DNA of 64,000 bases from Pachyseris speciosa (Eukaryota > Cnidaria > Anthozoa > Scleractinia > Pachyseridae): positions 2,160,001-2,224,000 of the forward strand of contig JAEMWC010000013.1 of the NCBI GenBank assembly GCA_016490735.1, written 5' to 3'. Numbering within the stretch: position 1 is the first letter of the stretch; each line of letters opens with the position of its first letter. Shown here piece after piece: positions 23,416 through 34,940 of the stretch. Both the position numbers and the translations under genes were made by a program. The notes under the pieces were generated by a model, which ran no database searches, was not told the DNA's origin, and saw nothing but the letters and a program-made list of their open reading frames with translations.

Positions 23416-26400
23416 ATGCTTTCTTCATTTGGTTTCATCGGGATAATCGTTGTGGCATTCATTTTAAATGGCGTCAGGTCTTTGCCAGTGAGCTTGACTA
23501 AGAACCAGACGCCCCATCTCACAGCAACAACAGGGGACAAGATGGTGGTTTTTAATTGTAACATAAATGAAGAATTGGGCATTAGTGAAGCGATTAAGTC
23601 GTTGGAGGCAAAAATGGAATACCTAATCGGACTGGTCAACAAAACATTTCCTCAGCCTTCTGTACCACCAGGTAAATCGGAATGTTTTTGACTTTCCGCT
23701 TTTCAATGATTCGCAGTCCAGTCGACAATTAGCGCTTTGAACAGACCTTTCTACGGGTTCTTAAACTTTTCACAGGCCATGTAGCGAAAACTCCTAGACA
23801 CTACTAGAAAAGGCACCAAAATTAGTAAATTACGAACGTTTGGGAGTCGTATCTTTAAAATTCGCAGAGTTGTAGCTTCGCGAAGTCGAGAAATTTTACA
23901 AACGTTTCTAACTATGCTGGGGGCACAAACTTGCCCCCTAGCATACAAACGTCAGCAATATTTCCCGACTTCATAGAACCATATTTTCGCTATTTTGCAA
24001 GATGTGACTCTCAAACTTGGCCATCTTACTAATTTTTAGCTGCTCTTCCTAGCAGTGTCGATATATTTGGCGCTACCTGGTCAAAATCAAAAGTTGAAAA
24101 CAAAACAAAACCAAAAAGTGTTAGGACTTAGGTTGTTTACCATTTAGAAAAAAATTCCAGAAATTTCGTTCGGAAGGAACGGTATGTTTTGTTTACCATT
24201 TGCCCAAATTTTTCGAATTATCACGTCGCGCTTGCTGATTGGATAGCTTACGCTCGGCCAAAAACCAAGAGGACTGAAACTAGTACGAAACATAGAAACT
24301 TCTAAATGGTAAACGAATTTCCATCGGGAACGTCCCAACTGGGAAAACGGGACAACCTTTTCAGAGCTCCCGTTTGTCCCGGGAATTTTCCAGTGGGACG
24401 GACCAAAAATGTTTACCATTTACATTCGAACCGGAATTTCCGGGAATTTGGGGTAAATGGTAAATAACCTTAGTTGCTGGCATATCGTTTTAATTGAAAT
24501 TTATTTTGTATTCTGTCCAGACCAAGGTTTCGCCACGTCGTGCAAGGAACAGTATGAAAAATACAAGTACGTAATACGTTATTTAGCTCAGAAAAAAAAA
24601 TGTCGCTCCAATAACAAGCTTTCTTTTCAAAATCCTTGCGCAAAGAACACTGGTCAATGTTTTCCAAAATATTTAAAGTGGCTCTTTCGTGGGGTTCTAC
24701 CATTTAGATGTCAAAGATGAACTAGAATACTGTTCATTTCTTCCACAAAAAGGCATGGACGCAAAATGCTCCTGGGAAATCCGATAATAAGGCGCTGGCA
24801 ATTTTTTCGGGACAGTTTCAGAACTTATAAAAAATAGCTCTTGCTTAAGGTTACTATCTAATATTTTATCATCGCCATTAATAATTGTTAAGCAGCAGAC
24901 CACATTGAACATTCCAATACGTTAACATACCTTTTGACCACAAAAGTAGACCATTATTTTTGACCTCCATTGATAGGTGGACAAGGGGTATCAAGACCTC
25001 CTACTTCCTGTGGCCCGTTCTCCCGGCCTCCTTGCATTCTTCCCCCTATTTCAGCCCTTTCTTTGCTTTGCTCCGCCCTCCTACCCCCGTCCCCAGATAA
25101 ATTATTTCCCTCCCGCCTCCCACCCGTTTAGAACTCCCGCTGCCCACACTCCCTTCCCCCTTCTCCCGTACCACCTCACGCCCCCTACTTTCTATTCCTT
25201 TCCCCTGCCACCTCCTCCCCGGCTCCACCGTTGATTCGACGAGATCTCATGATCCTCCGATATCAGCTAACAGGATCGGATGCAACGATCACATGCTGTT
25301 ATTTTGTCAACAGGAACTACTAACTTGAAAATAAGGACAAAAGCAGATGAATGTGTTACTCAACACAATTTGGACTGAATTCATAGATACAAAAAATATT
25401 GGGAAATAGATATAGTGGGAAATAGGTATCTCGCTAGGGATGTAACATCTATAAAAATTCTGGTGGCATTTCGGAGGACTGCTACTCTGAACACAAATGA
25501 AAAATACTTTACGTTAGCCTTACAAAGAGTTTCCACTTGTTCTTCGTTTATTATATAAAGCTTGCAAAAGTTACACCAAAATATCTCAACATGATAGATG
25601 GTTGTTCGCCGAAATAAAGTTAATAATAATTTATTAATTTCTATAGCACTTATTAACATTAAAATGATCAAAAACAAAGTACTTTACAATACTAAAAATT
25701 GATTGCTCGAACAACTAGCATCGTTGCTTCTTAGGTACCTATTTATAATTGTTTTTTGTTGGTTTTTCGTGGTTTGATTTTTAAAATAATTTCTAATGTA
25801 AGCAGGATGAAATAATTTATGGCGTGACCGAGGAAGCACCTGACCTTATTTTGTGAGCCGTTTCTACACAAAGGCAGTGAACTCACCATTCCACAATTCT
25901 CTCACCGTGTCCTATCAGATCATCAACTAGTCAGGTGTACACACTGATGTTTGGCTCAAAAAACGTTCCTGTTTACTGTCACATGGGAAATTTTGGATGC
26001 GGAGATGGAGGGTGGACAATGGCCATGAAAATTGATGGCGCACGGGTAAGCATTCATGCCAAGATTAGGAAGAAAAGGTTGTCATCATCATTATCGTCTT
26101 CGCCCTCGCCCTCGCCTTCGTCATTAACATTGTCATGATTGTTATTATCATTTTTTAATGAGGAGTTACTAAGATGTTTACCTTTAAGATAGAGACAATT
26201 TTAAACATTTTGTAGAACGCATTTTAGTTGTCACAGAAAGAAATTTAAGACGAGTTTTTAAGTCTTGCATGTTCACGCTAAAAATGATTTGATTTAAGCA
26301 GAATTATTTTCCACATGCACATCGACTTATAGATAGGTGTTCGTCACAGTTGAATTTTATTTACTTTCTTTTTTTGTTTATTTTTCAGCTTCACGAACTT

Positions 26401-27015
26401 TAACTTAATTATGTTAAGAGGGCGTTCAAACATCTTAGTTATCGCTTTATTTTCACAGCAGTACTTTTAAAGGGAAGTTATGTCACTTCCTTCTTGTTGA
26501 TATTGCAGCGAACGTTCCACTACGACGATCAGTTGTGGAGCGATAGAAATTCATACAACCTTGAAGGAGGGAAGACAGGGTTTGACCACGAGGAAACCAA
26601 ATTGCCGTTCTACTGGAACACACCGTTCTCAAAGATCTGTCTCGGCATGAAGATTGGCTATCAGATCAAGTTCATAGTCATTTACAGGCATGCCAACTCT
26701 CTCTTCTCGCTAATCGCTGACGGAAATTATCGTGTTACCACCCTACGCCGTAACACCTGGAAGATTCTCATTGGTTCGCAAGCATCCTTGTACCCCAGTA
26801 GTTACAAAGAAGGATTCAATGCCCAACCTCGAAGTGATTATTCTAAGGCAAGAATCGGTATTCTTGGTGGCAGTTCATCTTACTTTTATTCCAGAATCGG
26901 TTTTGGAACAGGAGGGTACCCTGATGACTCCAACACATGTGGAAATGCAGTCGACTCAGACGGTGACAACGGAGCGAAACACATCAAAGCAATGGGCTAT
27001 ATCTTGGTTCAGTAG
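23416..27015 (+). CDS. Secreted protein of the coral skeletal organic matrix protein 5 (USOMP5-like) family
   Basis: Complete model with four exons: 23416-23671, 24521-24570, 25935-26045, 26509-27015. Donors are GTAAAT, GTAATA and GTAAGC; acceptors all end in CAG; phases match. Product is 307 aa. Residues 1-22 form a signal peptide ([19 protein letters not shown]), then a short coiled-coil-like stretch ([16 protein letters not shown]) and a linker. From about residue 93 comes the family domain: [38 protein letters not shown], a central [14 protein letters not shown], and the end [18 protein letters not shown] with AMGYILVQ. The YTL-VYC-GGWT start resembles a fibrinogen-related domain. Coral homologs are known from skeletal organic matrix, but the biochemical role is unknown and non-skeletal members exist. 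Intron 1 carries a MITE. Confidence 0.9.
24130..24475. mobile_element. Foldback MITE in intron 1 of the USOMP5-like gene
   Basis: The left end TTAGGTTGTTTACCATTTA is mirrored by TAAATGGTAAATAACCTTA at the right end. Further copies of the TTTACCATTT motif occur inside (24191, 24304, 24411). No coding capacity. Confidence 0.75.
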
Positions 27016-27238
27016 CTGGGTATCTATCTATAAATTAAGCAGTGTCTTATGTATGACATTCCATGATCACACACAGGTTATTCACCCAAATATGTGCAAG
27101 ACCCAATTAGCATTCATAGACTTTTGAAGTTGTAACCATTTTCCTGTGATGCAATTTTAACTTTAACTCTCAATATCATAGGATACCCACTTTATCCTAT
27201 TTTAACGTAAGATATGAATTTTAATCCTAGGAGTAATT

Positions 27239-27244
27239 AATAAA
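27239..27244 (+). promoter_or_regulatory. Polyadenylation signal of the USOMP5-like gene
   Basis: AATAAA about 224 bp after the stop codon, followed by a T-rich stretch. Confidence 0.6.
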
Positions 27245-27401
27245 GTTTTACCCTTAAAATTGATCTCCAAAATGGTGATCTCTTAAGTAGTCGCTGTCGT
27301 GGTAGAAGTAGTTTAGAAATAGCAGTCGCGGTCAACTGTGGCCCACGGGAGGGGAAGCAGTAGCCATACGCGTCACAGTGGAGTAGGCGGACTGTTATGT
27401 T

Positions 27402-27545
27402 TTTATTGACTGATTGACTGACTGACTGACTGACTGGCTGGCTGGCTGGCTGGCTGACTGGTTGGCTGGCTGGCTGGCTGACTGACCGACCGACCGACTG
27501 GCTGACTGACTAACTGACTGGCTGGCTGACTGGCTTGCTGGCTGA
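27402..27545. repeat. Tetranucleotide-type array (GACT/GGCT)n
   Basis: Imperfect runs of GACT interspersed with GGCT. Reading the minus strand gives Ser/Gln/Ala-rich open frames, which are an artefact of the repeat. The same motif forms arrays at 38.9, 42.3 and 42.5-43.2 kb. Confidence 0.9.
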
Positions 27546-28979
27546 CTAAGACGGGTAGGAGGGTATAAACTAGGAATTAGTACAATGACCGAACGCTTGT
27601 AGTAAGATAAATAACACTGGGTACTAAAGCCTTTACAAACTAACCTGATGATTTTTTGTAAAAACTCATGTAAAAGCCGCATCTTTTTGTCGAAATTTTG
27701 GGCTCAAAATCGTGGTTGCGGCTTATATACGAGACCATGGCTTTCAGAGGGAGTAACTGGCTTGTCTGGAGTCAAAAATAGCACTAGAAACCCTCAGTAA
27801 ATAAAGATTAAACATAAGTTGATCATTGCTTTCGGTAGGAATGGTGGCTCCTAAAGAAGCCATTTGTGGCTTCAGGTTCAAAACCTGTCTTGCTTCCCAG
27901 TTGTTCTTCCAAGCGTTTCATTTGCACTTCGCTTGAGCAGCTAAACTCTAACAACAACAAGAACAACAACATTAACTGGCATGGAATCTCTATATCTCCG
28001 CAAAGCTGCTTACAACTTACAATGTTTTTTCCATGGCAAGGAATGAGCGAAATGAGGGGGCGGAGTCACTTCAGAGCAGTCTCGAGGACTGTCAATAACT
28101 TTCTTTCTCTGACGAGATGCTATTTGAAGATCGTTGCTATAGAAATTTGCGGGCGGTGCAAACTGGAAAAAAAAAAGTTGACCGCCCTGTTGAGTAATCT
28201 ACGGTTGTCTATAACAGCAAAGAAATAAAGCTAGTATAGAAAGCTCGTTATCTGCGGGAAAATTTCCACTAATAAATGAAATTTTTGTCTCTTTAGGCGG
28301 AATATCGGTCATTCTTGGCATCTGAAATTGGATTGTATACTTCGAGCAATCACGGACGTATTGCCTTTGGTGAAAATTTGATTTTCTTCTGTTTAATTTT
28401 GCCCCGAGCTCGCCACAGGACTTATTGTCATTCTCAGTCTTTTACAGAAATTTCTATCCGTAGAAAGCCTGGGAAAGAGAAGAAAGGCTACGAAGCAGAT
28501 AGAACAAAATGGCGATGCTTCAGCTTGGAACTTGCGAAACAGCGAAGAGAAGAGAAACATCCACAGCACCCATGGCGCATGAAGACTTGTCTTCATCCAT
28601 GAAGACTTGAAACAATTACTGTGGTGGGCCGAAACGTTGATAGGAAAACAGGTCCATGGACTTGAACGACATTGCTATGTATTATTCCATGGAAAGTGCG
28701 CACGAACGATTTTAATTCACGAGTTGCGATGCATCAAAAAACGAACATACATACATAAATCACCTTTATTTCACCTCGGATTTACAAGAAGAGCTGTATA
28801 GCTAATTTCTTCGAGAAAGGAAAAAACAATATAAAAATAAAATCGTATATTATATACAGTACATTGAACGAGTGAGAGCAGCGAACGAGTGAGCGCAGCG
28901 AATGAGTGAGCTTTTTGATGCATAGCAACGATTGAATAAAAGTCGTCCAAGCGCTTTCCGTGGTGTAATGTTTTTGTGT
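27546..28979. other. Intergenic, repeat-derived, no intact gene
   Basis: Open frames of 64-120 codons overlap on both strands without domains. A short direct repeat (GAACGAGTGAG, GAACGAGTGAGCGCAG, GAATGAGTGAG) is at 28867-28909. Confidence 0.5.
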
Positions 28980-29627
28980 CATACATACTGAGATTTGTTT
29001 AATGACCGACACATTTCAAAGATTGCAAGCCATTTAAGCGCAAGAGCAATCCCCAATTGCAGTATAAACATCGCCAAATCCGCAACGTGGTGCAATTTTC
29101 AGTTTCTGTTGAAAACCTTTTTTTTTTTTGTTACTTGTTTACACACTAATTTGACTTTACTTACCGTTTGACTAGTATCGTTCAAAGCTGGCAATCATTC
29201 CTCGCAGTGATGTGGGCTGGTAGTCATTTCCATCTCTAGTTCTGACAGTGAGTACGAACTCGCTCAGCAGTTTTTTTCATTGAACAGGAGGTATTTCTTC
29301 AACGTTCCTGAGCTCTTCCTTCTTTTGAAGTAAGACTTTTAGCAGGCTTACGTCTCTGTCAGACCTTGCTCTCGCGTTGTTTTCTTGCTCATCTATGAAG
29401 TCATCTATTGTTCCTTCAAGGAGAGCAAATCTTGGCACTTCTTCCGCCATTTTGTTTTTATAGAAAGCCGCGCGCTTATTGCCCTCTATTATGAAGTACT
29501 ATCATTCGTGTATCTGATTGGACGAACGATGTATTTTCACAGTCGTTCGTTTTTCTGATTGGTTGGTTGGGTATTTCGTACGAATTTTAGGCGGGCGTTT
29601 TTTAATGTGTAAATCTCAGTATGTATG
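28980..29627. mobile_element. Putative TIR element enclosing a Crypton-like exon
   Basis: CATACATACTGAGATTT at 28980 is exactly mirrored by AAATCTCAGTATGTATG ending at 29627. About 650 bp lie between, including the decayed recombinase-type exon. A target duplication was not clear. Confidence 0.6.
29165..29450 (-). pseudogene. Decayed first exon of a Crypton-type (DUF3504/KIAA1958-like) protein
   Basis: From ATG 29448-29450 the minus strand reads MAEEVPRFALLEGTIDDFID, then a basic helix ending VEEIPPVQ. It continues past an in-frame TGA to KLLSEFVLTVRTRDG and YQPTSLRGMIASFERY, where a TAG replaces the expected residue. The exon ends at a preserved donor, ACG/GTAAGT. The pattern EIPPVQ, then LL-EF-L-VR--DG-Y-P-SLRGM--S--RY, matches the N-terminal part of Crypton-derived tyrosine-recombinase proteins common in cnidarians. 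Two nonsense changes with otherwise good conservation indicate a pseudogene. No downstream recombinase exon was found on this strand. Confidence 0.72.
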
Positions 29628-30168
29628 GAATAATGTCTATTTCTGATTTATACCAGGAAATTCGTTCTCGCACGGGCTTGCAAAGTTAGATTTTTCGAAG
29701 GCGATTCAACTGGAAACGGAATTCCGCCATAAATTTCTTACCAAAGAAGAAAGCTCAACTTTAAAGTTGAAAACCGTGGCGGATAAAGCTGGAAAGTGAG
29801 TAATTTTTGTGTCAAAGAACGACTATCGATGTCAAGGAACAGGATCCGATTGAAACCAGTAGAAACGTCAAAAGGTTAGAGGTATGTCAAAAAAGTTAAT
29901 TTTCTTCACTCAAGTCTCTCTATCTATGCTCGACATATTTTAGCACCATTTGCTGGTCATTACCCGAGAAAATAAACTTCAATAACGCAGGTATCAGGTT
30001 CATTAACGTCAAAATGCATTCATTTTAGCGAATCGATATGGTCATTCATTTTCGTTGTTTTCAAATTCATTAAGCATTTTTGCATTCATAAACATACATT
30101 AAAACTTATAAGCAACCATTTACATTATTTGGCAGTCTATAGTTCTAATATACAAACATTAACGCAGC
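29628..30168. other. Gene-free stretch
   Basis: AT-rich; no exon recognised. Confidence 0.5.
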
Positions 30169-30171
30169 TTA

Positions 30172-30830
30172 GTTCATGCCATTGTGTAGGTTGCTAGCAA
30201 TCACTGAAGAACACACCGTGATCTTAATGTAAATATCTATAGCAATCTGAAAATAGAAATTCAGTACACAAGAAGATGATATGGCTGTTAACACTATGGT
30301 TGCTGTGATGTAAAGTTTTCTACTCAAAGCTTTCTTAATTGAACATGGTTCCAAGCTCCTTTTGAGTTTCTCGTGATTCAAGGGTATTGCTCTACTGCCA
30401 GTAAAACCAAAGTATATTAAACTATCCCTACAGCAACTGTAACATAAGTCACAGGTTACCTAGCAGTGAAAAAACTTGCAAACATAGTTCCCTGGTATGC
30501 CTGTTGCATGCTTGTAGCGAAAGAAATGGCAATCCAAGTTAAGGAAATGATGTCTGCTAGAGCAACATTCGTAAGCAAACTAAACGTTTGTTGTTGGGTG
30601 CATAGGCTTGGTCTTCCAAACGACTAGTACAGCCAGGGTATTGCCTATATCAGACCAATTGGCACGGTTATCGAGTACAGTATTAGCAATGTAAACACGG
30701 ACTTAGCAGTAAACAGATTGATGTCCAATGAAAAACCTTCGGTGATGTTTTCTGCAGTAACTTTTTTTTTCTCTACGGCAGTGATGAAATGGGAGAGCGA
30801 CACTCGAGACCTAAATCCATCCGTCTCCAT
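30172..30830 (-). pseudogene. Decayed rhodopsin-like GPCR
   Basis: From ATG 30828-30830 on the minus strand an N-terminus with an N-glycosylation site (ENIT) leads into TM1, LLILYSITVPIGLI. A one-base shift is then needed to read IGNTLAVLVVWKTKPMH, the family-A TM1/loop-1 signature with Asn1.50. A further shift gives LLTNVALADIISLTW, TM2 with LAD. After two in-frame stops comes LVLLAVEQY, the end of TM3 with an altered DRY/ERY box. Another shift gives loop 2 and a TM4-like stretch to about 30172. TM5-7 were not found. At least three frameshifts and two stops mean this is not a functional receptor. Confidence 0.75.
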
Positions 30831-30968
30831 TGTATCACATGAAAAAATAAGAAATATATCACCAATACGGATTCATTATTGCTTTCATAGAAAAGCATGA
30901 GTATGTCAAAGATGGCTTACAAAACTGACATTATTTCATATTGCCTTTAAACGTCCTCGGAGGTACTT

Positions 30969-32680
30969 CTTGGTTTTCAGTCACGCGCTCGTCACGCAAG
31001 TAAACAAATAAAATCGTCAACCATTCAATAGATAAAGTCAAGAAATTGAGATATTGTAGAAGAGTAATAAATAAAAAATATTCCCAAGCTTTAGGGCTGT
31101 GCGACGTCCCGTACTTGAGTTATTCGTCAAAATGTACAACTCAAACTTATTGGGTTTAGTATGGAAACGCCATGTTGGAGCCCATCTTGATGGGGTCGGT
31201 ACATTTCACTGACCCCCAGTCCATGGACTACCATGATGGACTACCGAAATGGACTACCTATATGGACTGCTAAATGGACTACCAAAAATGGACTACCCTT
31301 AATTACCTACCTTGTTTTCATCGATTGATCGTGATCTCCACCATCTTGTTATTTTTTAAATGCTGCTGGTCAGCTGTTCTGCAGGCGTATTCATTCGTCT
31401 CGTGTGATGGCAGACACGCTGGATGGTCAGTAAAAATTTGAATTTATAATCCTTTGTTATAAATAGGGTAGGGAAAATCACAGATATTTTTGGTCTTTAA
31501 GTGCCCCTAACACCGAAATATATTCAAAACACATTGCGCCTTTAATTTTTTTTAAAATCATATCTCGACTTTTTACAGGCTGTAAAAGTTGCCGTCATCT
31601 GTCACACGATCAAGCTAGTAAGGAGCGTGGGTCTTTTCCCCAGTTAAAGTCACAAACTGATCATAGCGCTACGTCTTCGTAAATACATAATAGTCAACTG
31701 GGGAATAGACCCACGCCCCAGCTGACTTGGTCGTGTACCAAATGATGCATAGTTTATCGTAAGCCCCATAAAAAAACTCTTAAGGCTGGAAATAAATGCT
31801 ACATGTTTTTGGAATATGTACAAAGTATTATAATAGCGAAAAAAAAACTATTCTTGGGGCTAGGTGCACTTTAAATAAGGTAAGGCTTTTGGGAAGCAGG
31901 CTTCACCCCCACCCAATTTTTCTGGGAATACCCCCCTGGGCCTGGTCATGTGATCTATTTTTGAGTTGTATCTTCTTCTGTCACTTACCATTTTGAGCAT
32001 CATGACAGCCAGGTAAGGAATCACCTGGAAGATTATAAATCAAATTTTTACTCTAGCTGCAGCCCGTCAGCCATCATGCACGAGGAGTGAATGCGCCTGC
32101 AGAAAAGCTGACCAGCAGCATTTAAAAAAATAACAAGATGGTGGAGATCACGATCAATCGATGAAAACAACCAAACTTCACTAATTTTTTTTTTCAAGGT
32201 AGGTAATTAAGGGTAGTCCATTTTTGGTAGTCCATTTAGCAGTCCATATAGGTAGTCCATTTCGGTAGTCCATCATGGTAGTCCATGGACTGGGGGTCAG
32301 TGAAATGTACCGACCCCATCTTGATGAGCTCCAACATGGCGGCCGGAAACGAGTGAAAAACATCTGGAACTTACTTAAGCTTTCTCAAAGGCTTTTTTCG
32401 TTCTGTTGAGCCTGCAAACATTCACATAGACGGTTCTCTTGTCATATTGGCTTTTAAAACCTCAAAAACATAGGGTGAATCGATGTTTTCACGTACGTGA
32501 TATGCTTGTGGGCAGACATCTGTTATGTCACACACTGTGAGAAACTATAAAATTCAAACTGCTCTATTTTAAAAGCAAAGCAAGGTACCGAGCTGAAAAC
32601 ATGGAAGCAGGCAGATACATTTCTAATGTGTCTTTTACGTGATGAAGATAAAAATGCAAAAGTCTGTTTACTTTTGAGAA
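30969..32680. mobile_element. MITE family with CTTGGTTTTCA end, copy 1, carrying a nested foldback insertion
   Basis: This sequence is similar over its whole length to 46261-47314. The left end CTTGGTTTTCAGTCACG is shared; the right inverted end is missing or degraded here. It is interrupted by the foldback element at 31192-32317. Its body near 32508 retains the empty site of the palindrome inserted in the other copy. Confidence 0.75.
31192..32317. mobile_element. 1.1-kb foldback element with long inverted arms
   Basis: The ends GGGGTCGGTACATTTCACTG (left) and CAGTGAAATGTACCGACCCC (right) continue as inverted arms for about 230-260 bp. The arms carry a degenerate series of short TGGACTACC repeats and CACCATCTTGTTATTTTTTAA. 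The element is flanked by ATCTTGAT at 31184-31191 and 32318-32325, or CATCTTGATG if one G belongs to the duplication. An 8-10 bp duplication and long TIRs point to a Mutator-like or hAT-like transposase supplied in trans. A second, smaller inverted pair is nested in the centre (31600-31740). Confidence 0.82.
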
Positions 32681-33038
32681 GAATAATAATCCACTTCAAA
32701 GACGGCTAGTTCCTTCATCCACTCAATTGCTTCAAGAATTCAACACATTCAAGTTACATTTAATTTATTTATCTTGTTTCTATAGCTCAATGGATGAACA
32801 CCAGAGATAATATATTACTTTGTGATAATAAAAAATAAATAAATAATAATGTTTGGCTACATATACAATAATATCTTTGAAAGGAATACAATAAGTGTCG
32901 CTATGGAATTTAGAAATTTAGGGTGGTAATTTCTAGTTCCTATCGAGACCACATATGGCGTGTTCTAACTACTGTAAGATATAATGCCAAGTATTGGTTT
33001 CCTTTGGCACTTAGCACTTTTACTTGTATGCTTGTTTA
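32681..33038. other. Gene-free AT-rich stretch
   Basis: No exon or repeat boundary recognised. Confidence 0.5.
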
Positions 33039-33041
33039 GTA

Positions 33042-33211
33042 CAGTGGAACCCAGCTCTACGGACACCCGCTTATAACGGACAGTTTTCTTTGTCTAGACA
33101 ATTAAAATGGCCATATAATTTCTCTTAAATTAGCCCGCTTATTACGAACACCCGGATAATACGGACGCTTTGGCATGTCCCATTGGTGTCTGTATTAACG
33201 GGGTTCCACTG
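33042..33211. mobile_element. Tc1/mariner-type (pogo/Tigger-like) MITE, 170 bp
   Basis: The ends CAGTGGAACCC and GGGTTCCACTG form an inverted pair flanked by TA on both sides. The internal CGGACACCCGCTTATAACGG repeats near the right end in inverted form. No transposase. A diverged relative with only one clear end (GGGGTTCTACTGTA) is near 53113-53126. Confidence 0.82.
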
Positions 33212-33213
33212 TA

Positions 33214-34135
33214 TTAAGGAAAATGAAATGTGGGATTTTACTGTATTATTCTCTTGTCAACAAGCAGATTCTCCTCATCTTTCTCAGCATGCAGTGTGGT
33301 GGGCTTTCAAAAATCCATCAGGTAACCACGATGGCATTTGGCACGGCAGTAGTACAACGATTGAAACCAAGTCGCGCCATCGCCGTTTAGCACGGCAAGC
33401 TCCGTTGTGCCACACGGCACACAGTAGCACCAGTTGGTTTTAAATGCCGTGCCACTACTGTACCTAGCTGAACTCGTTAATTGCAAATACCATGTAAATG
33501 GATCTTAAAACTTGGCTAGACCGAGATCCAGACCGTGAAGCACTTCGCTTTTCCGCATGTCTCACGGCTGTTTGTTTTTAGCCTGACTGAATTCAATCTC
33601 GTACCCAGAGACTTCGTTCCCCTTGTCCAGCGAGCAGCGAGCAGCGAGCGAGCAACGAGTGACTCTGGAAAGTTCAGATCCGGAAGCTCGAAAATAACGG
33701 ACTTCCGCTTGAAGTGCACATGCTTAGAGTTCAGCGCCATGTTGGAGTTCACTTCACTTCCGGTCTTCGTATTCTTTTAAAAAGCCAACCAAAATCCTAA
33801 ACCTAACGAATCGTTCGAGAGTCGCTCTTTTCTGCAAGCGTGCACAGTAAAGGACGAAGTGTCGAGGTACGAGACTGGACTAAATTCAATTCGACGTCTG
33901 AAGCCAAGTCGCCGCGCTACAGCCCTGCTAGAGTGAATTCACACAGTACAAGCACGACGTTAAAAATGGCCTAAAGAGACAAGATCAACGGCGTAAAGCC
34001 TTTTTCAAGGGAACCATAATCCAAGCCCAGGATAGATTCCGTTCAAAGCAAGGTCTTGTCAACAGTGTTTGACTCACGTCCCAAGAGTTTTCTAATCCCA
34101 GTTTTCTATGTAACGCTTTGAATGTTTTAATAACA
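33214..34135. other. Gene-free stretch downstream of the minus-strand transporter
   Basis: Contains an inverted pair near 33595 (CTCGTACCC) and 33866 (GGTACGAGA), perhaps a diverged MITE. No exon seen. Confidence 0.45.
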
Positions 34136-34340
34136 TTAAACCACTGTGCATTTTTCCACAACTAGCAGTGTCTCAGACTCGTTCTCAGTTCTTTTGGTTT
34201 CTGATTTAATGAAAGGAACAAGGAATATCACCGCTGCTGCCAGGAGAATAAAAATACCTGTCATGTAAAATGCAGGTACATATGATCCCACTTCATCCGC
34301 TAACAGACCTACAATAGTAATAAACACATTATAAATAAAC

Positions 34341-34379
34341 AAAGGAAGGAAGGAAGGAAGGAAGGAAGGAAGGAAGGAA
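34341..34379. repeat. (AAGG)n microsatellite
   Basis: About ten AAGG units in intron 3 of the minus-strand transporter. Confidence 0.95.
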
Positions 34380-34452
34380 TTCGATTACACAATTCTCATT
34401 CATTCATCACTCGCGGGTTATCACGAACCAGCAAAACGACCAGCTCCCAGAT

Positions 34453-34600
34453 GGCTTGTTAGCTCAGTCGGTAGAGCACTGCACCGGTAGCGCAGAGGTC
34501 ATGGGTATGATTCCCGTACAAGCCTGAATTTTGTCCAGGCTTTATTTCCACTACTGCTTAAGTAGTGTTCACAACTGCGACGATCACTCGCATCTTCGCA
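34453..34600 (+). mobile_element. tRNA-derived SINE
   Basis: The head 34453-34524 folds like a tRNA: acceptor GGCTTGT pairs with ACAAGCC. Box A is TAGCTCAGTCGG. Box B is GGTATGATTCC, with two departures from the consensus. The T-loop and anticodon loop (CCGGTAG) are abnormal. The head runs straight into a non-tRNA body (TGAATTTTGTCCAGGC, then CACAACTGCGACGATCAC) as in cnidarian tRNA-type SINEs. Copied by Pol III transcription and LINE machinery. The 3' end is approximate. Confidence 0.75.
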
Positions 34601-34940
34601 ATTTCAGTGTTGCGCATACAATTCACCACTTCCAGATTTCCCATAAGAAAGTGGTGAATGGACAGTTTCAGGTGCCCTCTCACAAGTCGACTGCATACAA
34701 TGGAAAGCCATGGCGTGCTGGTCAACTGCAAACTCGTTACATACAATAAAATCGTGTTTTCGTGCAACAAGCTATCAAAGATTTTAAAATACTATTAAAA
34801 TTTCAATGTGTTTCCTGAAACGTTAAAAAGGATAAACGAAACTAAACTTTCATGTATCAAATTAAGCTTTGCAAAAACAATAGTTTTTGAGAAAGCTGCA
34901 ACAATGACATCGCATATTTGCTAACTGAGTAACGAAGTTG

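Noticed and set aside
24977..25234. Proline-rich 85-aa protein
   Set aside because: Low-complexity pyrimidine-rich DNA inside intron 2 of the USOMP5-like gene; no splice or domain support.
34453..34524. Functional tRNA gene
   Set aside because: Box B and the T-loop are off consensus, position 33 is not T, and the head continues into a SINE body.
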